Origin: Deltaproteobacteria bacterium
GTDB taxonomy: Bacteria > Desulfobacterota > Desulfobulbia > Desulfobulbales > SURF-16
Direction: 5' to 3'
Length of the DNA stretch: 35,929 nt
Assembly: GCA_029933005.1 (NCBI GenBank)
Contig: JAOZOY010000021.1
Span: 1 to 35,929 of the forward strand
Shown here: positions 19,816-28,980 of the stretch, piece by piece
Layout: every line of letters begins with the position of its first letter
Numbering within the stretch: the first letter of the stretch is position 1
The notes under the pieces: generated by a model
The model's input: only the letters and a program-made list of their open reading frames with translations
The model's database searches: none
What the model was told of the DNA's origin: nothing
Translations under genes and position numbers: made by a program

Positions 19816-20817
19816 TTACTTTTTCATTTCCTGCTTGATCAGACAGCAGGAAATGCGGTGGAGGGGGTTGCCGTGGTCGTCGTAGTCGATATTGCCGGGT
19901 TGCAGCAGTTTGTTCATCACACAGCCTTCGGGGATGTTCAGCTCAAAAAAACGGTCCTCTGTCAAATCTTCATTTTTGATCAGCTTGTTGTTTTCAATTC
20001 GTAAGGCATTAATCGGGAAGTCCTCGCAGAGTGGGCACCGGTATACCCTGCCGTTTGGAAAAATAAAGTAATTTTCCGCCTCTTTGCCACCGCAGGAAAA
20101 GGTTTCATCTCTGTCAAGAAAGACCTTAGGATAAACCACCTCAATGCCCATGTCAGCAGCATCTGCCGCAGCCTGGGGGATCACTGACAGCCATTCCCCG
20201 GGGGTGAGCTGCAGATTGTCTTCAGAGGAAGCTGATTTACCCCGTATACCGATGACCTGGATAAAAAAACGTTTGACTTGAAGACTTTTGAGCAGGGGAG
20301 CCATGCGAAGCAGATGGTCAATGTTCATTCGGCTCACCGTATAGATGACGCTGACGTCAAACCCGAGGCTGATTGCCCTTTTGAGATTGTCGGTGCAGAC
20401 ACGGAAGACGTCCTGGCCGCGAATAGGGTCATTAATGTCGGGATCCGGGCCATCCAGGCTGAAGCTGATTACGGCCTCTCCGGGTGAGATGTTAGCGAGC
20501 AGATCATGGAACAGGTAGCCGTTGGTGTCCACGGTGATGGACTGGTATCCCAGCTTGCGGGCTGTTTTAATGCCAAGGGCCAGATCGGGATGCATAGTTG
20601 GTTCGCCGCCCAGAAAGATCACATTGGTTTTTTTGTCCGGGTCGGCAAAGAGCTTGAGCCAGTCAAGCATGGTTTCCCTTGAAACGCTGCTTTTGCCGTG
20701 TTGTTCGGGATTGATGTAACAGTGGTGGCAGGAGAGATTGCATGCCGTCAGCAGGTGAAAAAAAACATTGCGTTCCCCGGCCTTGAATCCCAGGGTTTTT
20801 ACTTTTGGCTGATTCAT
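19816..20817 (-). CDS. Radical SAM protein
   Basis: HLLTACNLSCHHCYINPEQHG (CxxxCxxC), FLGGEPTMHPDL, FSLDGPDPDINDPIRG; Cys-rich C-terminus (FSCGGKEAENYF...YRCPLCEDFP). Confidence 0.9.
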   Translation of the reverse strand: MNQPKVKTLGFKAGERNVFFHLLTACNLSCHHCYINPEQHGKSSVSRETMLDWLKLFADPDKKTNVIFLGGEPTMHPDLALGIKTARKLGYQSITVDTNGYLFHDLLANISPGEAVISFSLDGPDPDINDPIRGQDVFRVCTDNLKRAISLGFDVSVIYTVSRMNIDHLLRMAPLLKSLQVKRFFIQVIGIRGKSASSEDNLQLTPGEWLSVIPQAAADAADMGIEVVYPKVFLDRDETFSCGGKEAENYFIFPNGRVYRCPLCEDFPINALRIENNKLIKNEDLTEDRFFELNIPEGCVMNKLLQPGNIDYDDHGNPLHRISCCLIKQEMKK

Positions 20818-20888
20818 GTTAACTGTTCAGGTAGGGCTATAACCTACCCTTAACTCCATAGTGTAACTGTCTATGATTTATTTTTGGG

Positions 20889-21044
20889 GTAAACATTCGG
20901 CTTGATAATAAATTATTACAAAAACCACCGAAATGTAAATTTTGGATAGTGGCCCATATTTGGACGATCAGGTCTGCGAGCTATATTGATTCATATGCGA
21001 GTAGGCCTGATCGTTCAAAGATGGGGTGCTAGCCGAATATTTAC
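20889..21044. mobile_element. MITE-like element C (156 bp)
   Basis: GTAAACATTCGGCT (20889-20902) vs AGCCGAATATTTAC (21031-21044), 13/14 inverted match; exact 8-bp direct repeat TTTTTGGG at 20881-20888 and 21045-21052; internal dyad TGGACGATCAGG/CCTGATCGTTCA. Confidence 0.9.
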
Positions 21045-21569
21045 TTTTTGGGAAAGGGTATAGTCGGCAAGAAAACTATTCCGCCAGTAGCTGTTATCCT
21101 GATTAAGGAAAAATTCTTTGAAAAGGAGAAGGCTTTCATCACGGAGAATATGTGGGACAATTGAAACTTTTATCTCCCGGTAGAGAGGTGTCAGGTGGGA
21201 CAGGGGCAGGGATGTGCCGCCGCCCATGGCGTCTTCGTAAGCGTAAACAATGGTGTGGATGTTGCTGAGGAGCAGAGCCCCGAAGCACATCAGGCAGGGT
21301 TCCATGGTGCAGTAAACCGTCACCCGGCTATGGTCAATTTCAAGTTGGCCGGCCACAAGATGACGCAGAGCCATGATTTCGGCATGATCAAGTTCATTGG
21401 CGGCTAGAGTGGTCCCAGCCCTGGTCAGGGTTCGGCTGTGTTCTCTTTTTCCACTGGCCACGATTTGATCATCGTAGACCATGACGCAGCCTACAGGGAA
21501 TTCATTGGCGGCAAGGGCTTTTTTTGCCTCTTCCAAGGCAATTTTCATGAAATATTCGTGAGTTGGCAT
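21015..21569 (-). CDS. Nucleoside/tRNA adenosine-type deaminase (zinc CMP/dCMP deaminase fold)
   Basis: MPTHEYFMKIALEEAKKALAANEFPVGCVMV, HAEIMALR, TMEPCLMCFGALLLSNI. Last 9 codons and stop lie in MITE C. Confidence 0.88.
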   Translation of the reverse strand: MPTHEYFMKIALEEAKKALAANEFPVGCVMVYDDQIVASGKREHSRTLTRAGTTLAANELDHAEIMALRHLVAGQLEIDHSRVTVYCTMEPCLMCFGALLLSNIHTIVYAYEDAMGGGTSLPLSHLTPLYREIKVSIVPHILRDESLLLFKEFFLNQDNSYWRNSFLADYTLSQKVNIRLAPHL

Positions 21570-21703
21570 GATTTCGGAGTAAAAATTTTCTAACAAATTA
21601 GTAAGTTATGTGATATTGTAACTTCAAATGATTTCTTTTTCAACCACGTGGCATCCTGTAAAAGGATTTGGGATTTTAAATTAGTCGCCTCTGGCGGGAT
21701 TTA

Positions 21704-21763
21704 TTTTGACAGGATGAACAAGATTTTTCATTTATCCTGATGATCCTGTTAATCCCGTCAAAA
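21704..21763. repeat. Dispersed GGATTAACAGGAT-type imperfect inverted repeat
   Basis: TTTTGACAGGATGAACAAGAT ... ATGATCCTGTTAATCCCGTCAAAA, imperfect arms. Confidence 0.7.
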
Positions 21764-21812
21764 TTGAAAATTTTCATGCTATAAATTTGACTGGCAAAAA
21801 ATCAAGATTGAT

Positions 21813-22184
21813 ATGACCGTTGTCGCTGAACATGAACTGTATCGTGCCTGCAAAATTATTTTTGGCACTGACCTGACGGTTTCCAGAAAGCTTTTAGGTT
21901 ATCTTCAGAAGTCGGGAGTCAAGAGAGCCTATCGCAAGAGAGTGTTGGAGACCCAACCGAACCGCTGTGTTGGCCGGGGAGAATTGGTCCGTCGTCGTCA
22001 CGTTGTCATGTTTTATTTGCTTCAGCTCGTAATCCTTCTTTCCCGGCAGAACAGGATGAAGAAAAGAATCGGTGTTTATTTTGTCCGGCATCATCTTTTG
22101 ACTTCCGCGCAAATGACGGAATTCGTCAGTCAATGCCGGAAGCATAACAGCAGGCAGCGTTCTTCAGCCGTCTCTCGTTTTTAA
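21813..22184 (+). CDS. J-domain-like protein with degenerate HPD motif
   Basis: ELYRACKIIFGTDLTVSRKLLGYLQKSGVKRAYRKRVLETQPNR resembles J-domain helices II-III with QPN replacing HPD. Confidence 0.5.
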   Translation: MTVVAEHELYRACKIIFGTDLTVSRKLLGYLQKSGVKRAYRKRVLETQPNRCVGRGELVRRRHVVMFYLLQLVILLSRQNRMKKRIGVYFVRHHLLTSAQMTEFVSQCRKHNSRQRSSAVSRF

Positions 22185-22199
22185 AAGGGAAATGGCACA

Positions 22200-24029
22200 G
22201 TGTATAACAATTTAATTTATCTGCTTGTGGTCATTTTTATTTTGACCACGAATAGCATTCCCGATACCCCTCAGTTTTCCTTTGTTAACAGCCTTTCGGT
22301 TTTTATTTTTAAGGCCTTTCTGTTTCAATTCCTGATCCGGTTTGTCTACCGGCGCAATCAAATTCAGAATTCTGCCCGTTATTTTACCATTGAGCAAAAA
22401 CTTTCGATTTTGGCCATCATCATGGTGGCCCTGGATGTTTATCTTCTTGACTGTCAGTATTTTTTTGCCAGTTTGCCCCTGTTGTCCAGTCTGCCGGTGC
22501 TGGTTGATCTGGGTGGCTTATTGCTTTTCTTTTTTTATTTGGCGATGATCTGGGCCGGCGCCAGGCAAACCTATGGCCGGATTTTCGGCCGAAGTTATAC
22601 CAGAAAACAGTTCCTGCTGTCTAATTTCAAGACCAACCTGCCCATTGTTCTGCCTTGGTTACTGCTTTCGTTCTTTTCCGATCTTCTGCGGCTCGCGCCG
22701 CTGCCGGATCTTCAACGGTTTCTGGCCTCGACCTGGGGTGAACCTTTTCTTTTTTTGATTTTTTTTCTTGTTTTGGTGCTGACCTTTCCGGCGATCATTG
22801 TCCGGTTGTGGAACTGCAGACCTCTGGAGAAGGGGCCGGTACGGTCTCATCTTGAAGCGTTTTGCAGGGCGCATAAGGTTGGTTATGCCGATATCATGAT
22901 CTGGCCCCTTTTTGAGGGGCAGGCCCTGACTGCCGGAGTGATGGGCCTTGTGGCGCGGTTTCGTTACCTTCTTGTAACTCCGGCCCTGCTCAGAACTTTA
23001 ACCCCGGATGAGCTTGATGCTGTGATGGCCCATGAGATTGGCCATGTGAAAAAATATCATCTGCAGCTTTATCTTTTTTTGTTTATGGGGTTCGGTTTGC
23101 TGGCTCAGTTGACTAATTTTCCTGTTCTTTACCTGCTGTTGAATTCCACTTTTTTTTACCGGTTCTGTGAGATGATCGGCCAGGAGCCCGGCACGGCCCT
23201 TTCGTTTTTCAGCACCCTGCCCATGTTCGTTTTGATGTTGATCTATTTTCGTTTCATCTTCGGTTTTTTCATGCGCAATTTTGAGAGACAGGCTGATCTT
23301 TATTCTCTGAGATCACTGGGCCGGGCATGGCCTTTGATCGGCTCCCTTGAAAAGATCGGCTGGTTAAGCGGCAACATCCGTGATTTGCCGTGCTGGCATC
23401 ATTTCGGCATTGCGGAGAGGGTAGATTTTCTAGAAAAATGTGAGCGTGAGCCTCGCATAGGTCTGCGGCATGACCGCAAGGTATATGGTTTTCTGCTCGT
23501 TTATCTGTTGGTGATCTGCATTGCCGGTTTTTCACTTTGGAAGATGCCTGCCGATTTATTGGAGGGGGCACCGCAGGAGAAATTTTCCGAGGCCGTGATT
23601 AACCGGAAAATTATGGAGGATGGGGATAATCCGCTTTGGTATATGCTCCTTGGCGACCTGCAGCAGGGGCGAGGCCTCTATCGGGAGGCGGTTGCGGCCT
23701 ATGAAAAAAAATTGCAGTTGACGCCGGATGATCCCAATGTCCTGAACAACCTGGCCTGGCTGCTGCTCACGGTGGATGATGAGCAAATACGCAATCCGGC
23801 CCAAGCCCTGATGCTGGCCCGGCGGGCTGCAGAACTCAAACCCCTGGGATATGTTCTTGATACCCTGGCCACCGCATATTGGGTCAATGGATTTAAGGAA
23901 AATGCCCTGCGGGTGGAAAGGCAGGCGCTGATTACGGATCCTGCCCATAAAGAGTATTATCGGGAGCAGATTGTCAAGTTTGGCGGAGTGCTGGAAGAAG
24001 AAAATATACGGACGGAACAGGAAAAATGA
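22200..24029 (+). CDS. M48-family metallopeptidase with C-terminal TPR repeats
   Basis: GTG start; LDAVMAHEIGHVKKYH (HExxH), NFERQADLYSLRSLG, TPR-like region YREAVAAYEKKLQLTPDDPNVLNNLAWLLL. Confidence 0.9.
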   Translation: MYNNLIYLLVVIFILTTNSIPDTPQFSFVNSLSVFIFKAFLFQFLIRFVYRRNQIQNSARYFTIEQKLSILAIIMVALDVYLLDCQYFFASLPLLSSLPVLVDLGGLLLFFFYLAMIWAGARQTYGRIFGRSYTRKQFLLSNFKTNLPIVLPWLLLSFFSDLLRLAPLPDLQRFLASTWGEPFLFLIFFLVLVLTFPAIIVRLWNCRPLEKGPVRSHLEAFCRAHKVGYADIMIWPLFEGQALTAGVMGLVARFRYLLVTPALLRTLTPDELDAVMAHEIGHVKKYHLQLYLFLFMGFGLLAQLTNFPVLYLLLNSTFFYRFCEMIGQEPGTALSFFSTLPMFVLMLIYFRFIFGFFMRNFERQADLYSLRSLGRAWPLIGSLEKIGWLSGNIRDLPCWHHFGIAERVDFLEKCEREPRIGLRHDRKVYGFLLVYLLVICIAGFSLWKMPADLLEGAPQEKFSEAVINRKIMEDGDNPLWYMLLGDLQQGRGLYREAVAAYEKKLQLTPDDPNVLNNLAWLLLTVDDEQIRNPAQALMLARRAAELKPLGYVLDTLATAYWVNGFKENALRVERQALITDPAHKEYYREQIVKFGGVLEEENIRTEQEK

Positions 24030-24544
24030 AAGGACTTGTATTGCTTTTTACCGGAAACGGCAAGGGGAAGACCACCGCAGCCTTGGGACAGGCCCTGCGG
24101 GCGGCCGGCCAGGGCCTGAAAGTCTGTTTTATTCAATTTATCAAGGGCAGCTGGCAGACTGGAGAGGAGAAAGCATTGGCCCATTTCAAGGAATGGATTG
24201 ATTTTTTTGTCACGGGCAGCGGTTTTACCTGGCAGGCCGAAGATCGGGATAAGTTGATCAGGGAAACCCGAAAGGCTTTTCAATTTGCCGGGGATAAAAT
24301 TTCAAGCGGTGAGTACGACATGGTCATTCTTGATGAACTGACCTATCTTGTCAAGTACGGTATGGTCGAAGAGGGCGAGGTTGTTGAGATGATCCGCAAT
24401 CGTCCGGAAACGCAGCATCTGGTGATCACCGGCCGTGATGCTTCCGACGGCCTTGTCGCTATTGCCGACCTTGTTACCGAAATGCGCGAGATCAAGCATC
24501 CCTTCAGCCATGGGATTAAGGCCCGGAAGGGGATTGAGTTTTAA
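24026..24544 (+). CDS. cobO: Cob(I)yrinic acid a,c-diamide adenosyltransferase
   Basis: LLFTGNGKGKTTAALGQALRAAGQGLKVCFIQFIKG, VILDELTYLVKYGMV, ITGRDA; 4-bp overlap with preceding gene. Confidence 0.95.
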   Translation: MKGLVLLFTGNGKGKTTAALGQALRAAGQGLKVCFIQFIKGSWQTGEEKALAHFKEWIDFFVTGSGFTWQAEDRDKLIRETRKAFQFAGDKISSGEYDMVILDELTYLVKYGMVEEGEVVEMIRNRPETQHLVITGRDASDGLVAIADLVTEMREIKHPFSHGIKARKGIEF

Positions 24545-24636
24545 ACTAGATTAAAATTTCGGATTTTAGATCTTGGATTTCGGAAATAACTAACGGGCTA
24601 AAAACCGAAATCAGCATTCAAAAATCCGCAATTCTG

Positions 24637-25323
24637 CTAGGGCATGGCTGACGGGGTTTTAAAGTTCAGCTCGGTCAACGATGTCCCCTGGGAGAGGGCC
24701 TGGCCGAGCAGTTCGCCGAAGCGCTTGGCCTCGACCAGTTGATCAGTGCCATGGCCGTATTTGGAATATACTTTTTTCATCAATCTGGATTGTTCCGGAT
24801 TTTTGCCGGCAAGTTTCAGGAAAACGCCGATGGTTCGCCACGGTTCCTTGGTGGGGTGGGTAAAGACGATCAGGTTCGGAATGGTTGCCCCGCATTTTCG
24901 GAGTTTTTGTCGCAGGCCGTACCAGTGAGCACGCCAGTAACCCCGGCAGGAGATGAAGGGGATAACGGTACGACCCTTAAACAGCCGGCTTCCGTCCCGG
25001 TCAAAAAGAGAAAGAACCGGGCCGCTGGGATGATAGGACCAGGTGGGGCCTGCCAGAATAATCAGGTCATATTCCCGGTTGCATTTTTCAGACAGTTCGG
25101 CAATAGGAACTCGTTTCCTGAAAAAAGTGATCAGCATCATTTTCAGGGTGGTGGGGATGTCTCCGAAGGGAAAACGGATTGTTTTGTTGGGAGAAAGTTT
25201 TTCGATGCTCACCTTAACTTGTTGTCGTTCCAGTCCCTCGGTTAATTTCCTTAACAGGCTGCTGGTCTGGCCGCTGTATGAATAACAAAGGATTAAGATG
25301 TGTTTTGCTTTGGCGTTGTTCAT
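24637..25323 (-). CDS. Flavodoxin-like fold protein
   Basis: HILILCYSYSGQTSSLLRKLTEGL flavodoxin-like P-loop, YDLIILAGPTWSYHPSGPV. Confidence 0.65.
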   Translation of the reverse strand: MNNAKAKHILILCYSYSGQTSSLLRKLTEGLERQQVKVSIEKLSPNKTIRFPFGDIPTTLKMMLITFFRKRVPIAELSEKCNREYDLIILAGPTWSYHPSGPVLSLFDRDGSRLFKGRTVIPFISCRGYWRAHWYGLRQKLRKCGATIPNLIVFTHPTKEPWRTIGVFLKLAGKNPEQSRLMKKVYSKYGHGTDQLVEAKRFGELLGQALSQGTSLTELNFKTPSAMP

Positions 25324-25585
25324 TTCGGATTCGGTAAGAAAATAAGTATCTGTTAAGCGATGGGGGAAAGGATCTCTATACTTTACTGATGAATTGACAT
25401 GATAAATATTTTAAAAGCAGGGGGCTTATGGCTTGGCGTGGATTGAAACTGCAAGTCATGATTCATCAGATGATCAGGTTACTCAACTTACCGATTTAAT
25501 ACCAGAGTAAAAATGATCTTTTTCATGGCTTTTTGTCTTTCGATGATTCAAGTTGAGGGAAGACAGGAGCGAAGAGAAAGAGACA

Positions 25586-26962
25586 ATGATGAAAACAATT
25601 TACGATGTAATAATTATCGGCAGCGGCATTTCCGGTCTGGCCACGGTCCATTTTTTGCGGAAAATACGTCCTGATCTACGCGTTTTGCTTCTTGAAAAGT
25701 CGGAGCGGGCCGGCGGAGCTGTTCAATCTTTTTTCGAGGATGGATTTCTGGCTGAGTGTGGGCCGCACGGTTTTCTGGACAATGTCGAAGAAAGCCGGGA
25801 AATTCTATGCGATACCGGTCTTGACAAAGAAGCCCAGACTGTGCCTCTTGGGGATTTTCGTCGCTTTGTCTGTCATCGGGGAAAATTGGTCGCCCTGCCC
25901 CAGAAACCCCGGAGTATGCTGACGACGTCGCTGCTTTCAGTAAAAGCAAAGCTGCGGCTGCTCGGTGATCTCTGGATAAAGCCTCGTCAGGAAGATCAGA
26001 CCATTGCTGAATGGGCCGAGTATCGCTTTGGCAAGGGTGTGCTTCCCCTGGTGGATGTGGCGGTGATAGGCACTTTTTCCGGAGATTACCAGCGTCTCAG
26101 TATTGATGCGGTCATGCCGGGCGTGCGGCGGCTGGAAAAGGAATATGGCTCTATTTTTCGAGGACTGAAAGCAAAAAAAAAGAAGAGTAAAAAATCCGGT
26201 CCCCTGCCGACCATGAAAAATTTTCCTCAGGGGCTTGAACGGCTGGTTGAGGTTCTGGCCCGGAACAGGGAGATTGTCTTTGACAGTTCGGTCCGCCGGC
26301 TGAACCGGCAGGATAACGGGTACTATCATATAGACACGGCAAAGAAAAGATTTTCGGCTCACAATGTGGTCATGGCCCTGCCCGTCAATCCGGCTCTTTC
26401 TCTGTTGTCCAAGCTTAGTACTCCTCCTGTGGCCGCTATTCCCGTGTCACGTATTTTTAATGTTGCTTTGGGGTTCACCGACCGGGCTCAAATTCCTTAC
26501 GGGTTCGGTTACCTGGCTCCGGAAACGGAAAACCGTTTTGCCCTGGGCGCTCTTTTTTCATCCCAGATGTTTCCCGGCCGGGCTCCGACCGGGCATGTGT
26601 TGCTTGAAGCCCTTGTCGGCGGTCGCCGACATCCGGAAAAATTGAAACTGGCTGATGAAGAAATTATTAAGAGGGTTCTTGATGATATTAAACAACTGAT
26701 TAATTTGCCCGAGCCGCCGGTATTTGCCAGGGTGTTGAAGCCGGCCGGAGGTATTCCGCAGCTGGAGTTGGATCATCCCCGCCTCCTTGAATGGCGCAGG
26801 ACGTTGGAAGACAAAGAAAAGGGATTGTATATTTGTGGCTTTGGCTGGGACGGCATCGGAATCAATGATATGACCAAGTCGGCAAGGAGGGTTGCCGAGG
26901 CGATTGTGGCAGGTGGACGTGGTAAAGCAGAGAAGGATGCGGTGAAAGGGGTCTATTTTTGA
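25586..26962 (+). CDS. hemG: Protoporphyrinogen oxidase (HemY-type, FAD)
   Basis: YDVIIIGSGISGLATVHFLRK, LLEKSERAGGAVQSF, LAECGPHGFLDN, C-terminal GLYICGFGWDGIGINDMTKSARRVAEAI. Confidence 0.9.
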   Translation: MMKTIYDVIIIGSGISGLATVHFLRKIRPDLRVLLLEKSERAGGAVQSFFEDGFLAECGPHGFLDNVEESREILCDTGLDKEAQTVPLGDFRRFVCHRGKLVALPQKPRSMLTTSLLSVKAKLRLLGDLWIKPRQEDQTIAEWAEYRFGKGVLPLVDVAVIGTFSGDYQRLSIDAVMPGVRRLEKEYGSIFRGLKAKKKKSKKSGPLPTMKNFPQGLERLVEVLARNREIVFDSSVRRLNRQDNGYYHIDTAKKRFSAHNVVMALPVNPALSLLSKLSTPPVAAIPVSRIFNVALGFTDRAQIPYGFGYLAPETENRFALGALFSSQMFPGRAPTGHVLLEALVGGRRHPEKLKLADEEIIKRVLDDIKQLINLPEPPVFARVLKPAGGIPQLELDHPRLLEWRRTLEDKEKGLYICGFGWDGIGINDMTKSARRVAEAIVAGGRGKAEKDAVKGVYF

Positions 26963-27022
26963 ACGATTTCGTTCAACTTTACATTTTCCAATGGCGGGAA
27001 GGGCCTGGAACTAGATGGGCTG

Positions 27023-27601
27023 CTACTGAATAGTTACGGATTTTCTTCTTTCCTCAAGTTGAATATCAAGAAGCTTCAACTGTTCAATCATGTCCTGCAG
27101 ATTTTGATTTTCTGCTGTCAGCTGCTCTTTTTCCCCTTTTAATGCTGAGGTGTCGCTTTTTAGTCTTATGCTATGTTTTTTTAAGGCATTATTTTTGGCT
27201 TTCAGAGCATGATTTTTGGACCTCAATGTATCAATCTCCCGGAATAACGACAGGAGGTACTGCACGTCACTTTTTTTCTCTGCCTCGGGATTGAGCCGGA
27301 TATAGCTTTCAAGATTCTGTAGAGCCTTTTTGTAATCGGGTTGGGATTTTTTGTGGTGTGAGTAGAGGAGGGAAAGATAATAAAATGACTCTGCGGCCGC
27401 AGCTGAATCCGGATCATCAGCGCTGTTTTTTTCAAGGCGGGCGATTTCCGGTTCAATATTGTTGCTTTCAACGGACAGGTAATAGTGGGGATAGGTGTTG
27501 AACAGGGACTTGTCAATACAGCCGCTTGTAAGTAACCCGATACAGGCCAACAGGAGAATGAATGGTCGAAAATTCGGTTTTAGCGGCCTGAAATGTCTCA
27601 T
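27023..27601 (-). CDS. Lipoprotein with C-terminal coiled coil
   Basis: ILLLACIGLLTSGCIDK lipobox; TPR-like FYYLSLLYSHHKKSQPDYKKALQNLESYIRLNPEAE; heptad-rich C-terminus. Confidence 0.65.
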   Translation of the reverse strand: MRHFRPLKPNFRPFILLLACIGLLTSGCIDKSLFNTYPHYYLSVESNNIEPEIARLEKNSADDPDSAAAAESFYYLSLLYSHHKKSQPDYKKALQNLESYIRLNPEAEKKSDVQYLLSLFREIDTLRSKNHALKAKNNALKKHSIRLKSDTSALKGEKEQLTAENQNLQDMIEQLKLLDIQLEERRKSVTIQ

Positions 27602-28980
27602 TTTCCTCCCAGGCCGACAACCTTGGGCCGAAAGCCGGGCTGTTGTTTTTTTTGACCTCTGCGGTTGACAACGAACACGCTGCCCGGGATCGACTTGGCG
27701 TGTTTTTTTAATTCTGCGGCAATCTCTCCGATTATTAAATGATTTGTCGGTCTTTGATGGTCAACGTTGACCACTGCGATTGAAATAGTCATGATAGGAA
27801 ATCTTACCTCCAGTCCCTGTCGCGTGTTGCCGACAATGTAGCCTTTTTTTCTGTCTATGACAGGATAATAATCGGGAACAATTCGATCAAATTTCTTGAT
27901 AATAGTCTCGCATATTATCCTGTGGTGACGCCGATTGACGATCGCGACAAAATCATCTCCGCCAATGTGGCCGACAAAGTTGTCATCAGAGTTATACCTG
28001 GAAACGGTGGATTTAATTAATTCCGCTGTCGCCTTGATGATTTCATTGCCCTGGGCGTATCCGTAGCGGTCATTAAATGACTTGAAATTATCCAGGTCCA
28101 GCATGCAGAATGAAATGTTTTTATTCGTAGCCAGCCGGTTTTTAAGAACATTTTCAATGGCTGTTCCTCCAGGCAGTCTGGTTAAGGGATTTGCGTCCCG
28201 ATGGATCACTTCCAGAAACGCCAATCGTTGAGCCATGTCACCAAAAGAGCTGGCGAGTTCCCTGAATTCGTCTTTGGTGTCAACGTCTGGGTAATGGTCA
28301 AAATGTCCTTCCGATATCAGCTTGGCGGAAGATTTCAACTGTTGGATTGACCGGGAAATACTGCGGCTGATCAATGATATTGCAACAAATCCCAAGATGA
28401 ATCCCAAAATGGCCAACAGTCCCGTGATCTGGAATGCTTTCATGCCGATGGAGCCGGCACTGATTATTTTCTGGTGCTGGTTTTTTCTGCCGATTTTTTC
28501 AATATGCTGGATAAGCACAAAAATTTCGTCCAGCGTCTCCTGTATTTGCTTGTCGTATCTTGGGACAGAATCTGCTGTTGAGTTGTTTAATGATTCAAAA
28601 TTTTTGGTATACAGTTCATTTAATTTATGATGGAGTGATGCCAGCTGTTCGATGGGAATATTTTGATGGTTTTCCAGGACCCGGATTTGGTCTACAAGCG
28701 AATTAAAGGCATGGCTGCGTTGCTGGAATAACTTAAGTATCTGCGGACTCCCCAGAATCATATAACGCCGACCATACGCTTCCTGGGCCAGAAGATTATC
28801 CACTAATTTATCTGTCGCCAGGAAGAGAACAGTATCGTTTTCCACGATATCTTTATTGATTATTTCAAACTGTTTGATGTTTTGCAGAGAAAAAACGGCA
28901 ATTGCGATGATCGCCAGCAGAATAGGCATGTAGCCAAGAATCATTTTCCCCTTAATATTGAATTTTTGTAAAGTGTTCAT
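27598..28980 (-). CDS. Membrane HAMP-GGDEF diguanylate cyclase
   Basis: Two TM segments, HAMP (SRSISRSIQQLKSSAKLISEGHFDHYP), GGDEF domain with signature HIGGDDFVAIV. Confidence 0.85.
   Translation of the reverse strand: MNTLQKFNIKGKMILGYMPILLAIIAIAVFSLQNIKQFEIINKDIVENDTVLFLATDKLVDNLLAQEAYGRRYMILGSPQILKLFQQRSHAFNSLVDQIRVLENHQNIPIEQLASLHHKLNELYTKNFESLNNSTADSVPRYDKQIQETLDEIFVLIQHIEKIGRKNQHQKIISAGSIGMKAFQITGLLAILGFILGFVAISLISRSISRSIQQLKSSAKLISEGHFDHYPDVDTKDEFRELASSFGDMAQRLAFLEVIHRDANPLTRLPGGTAIENVLKNRLATNKNISFCMLDLDNFKSFNDRYGYAQGNEIIKATAELIKSTVSRYNSDDNFVGHIGGDDFVAIVNRRHHRIICETIIKKFDRIVPDYYPVIDRKKGYIVGNTRQGLEVRFPIMTISIAVVNVDHQRPTNHLIIGEIAAELKKHAKSIPGSVFVVNRRGQKKQQPGFRPKVVGLGGK

Noticed and set aside
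26958-26980. TTGAACGA-TT-TCGTTCAA hairpin over the hemG stop codon as a terminator or MITE end
   Set aside because: 8-bp stem lacks a following U-tract and has no GTAA end or duplication; noted only as a dyad.
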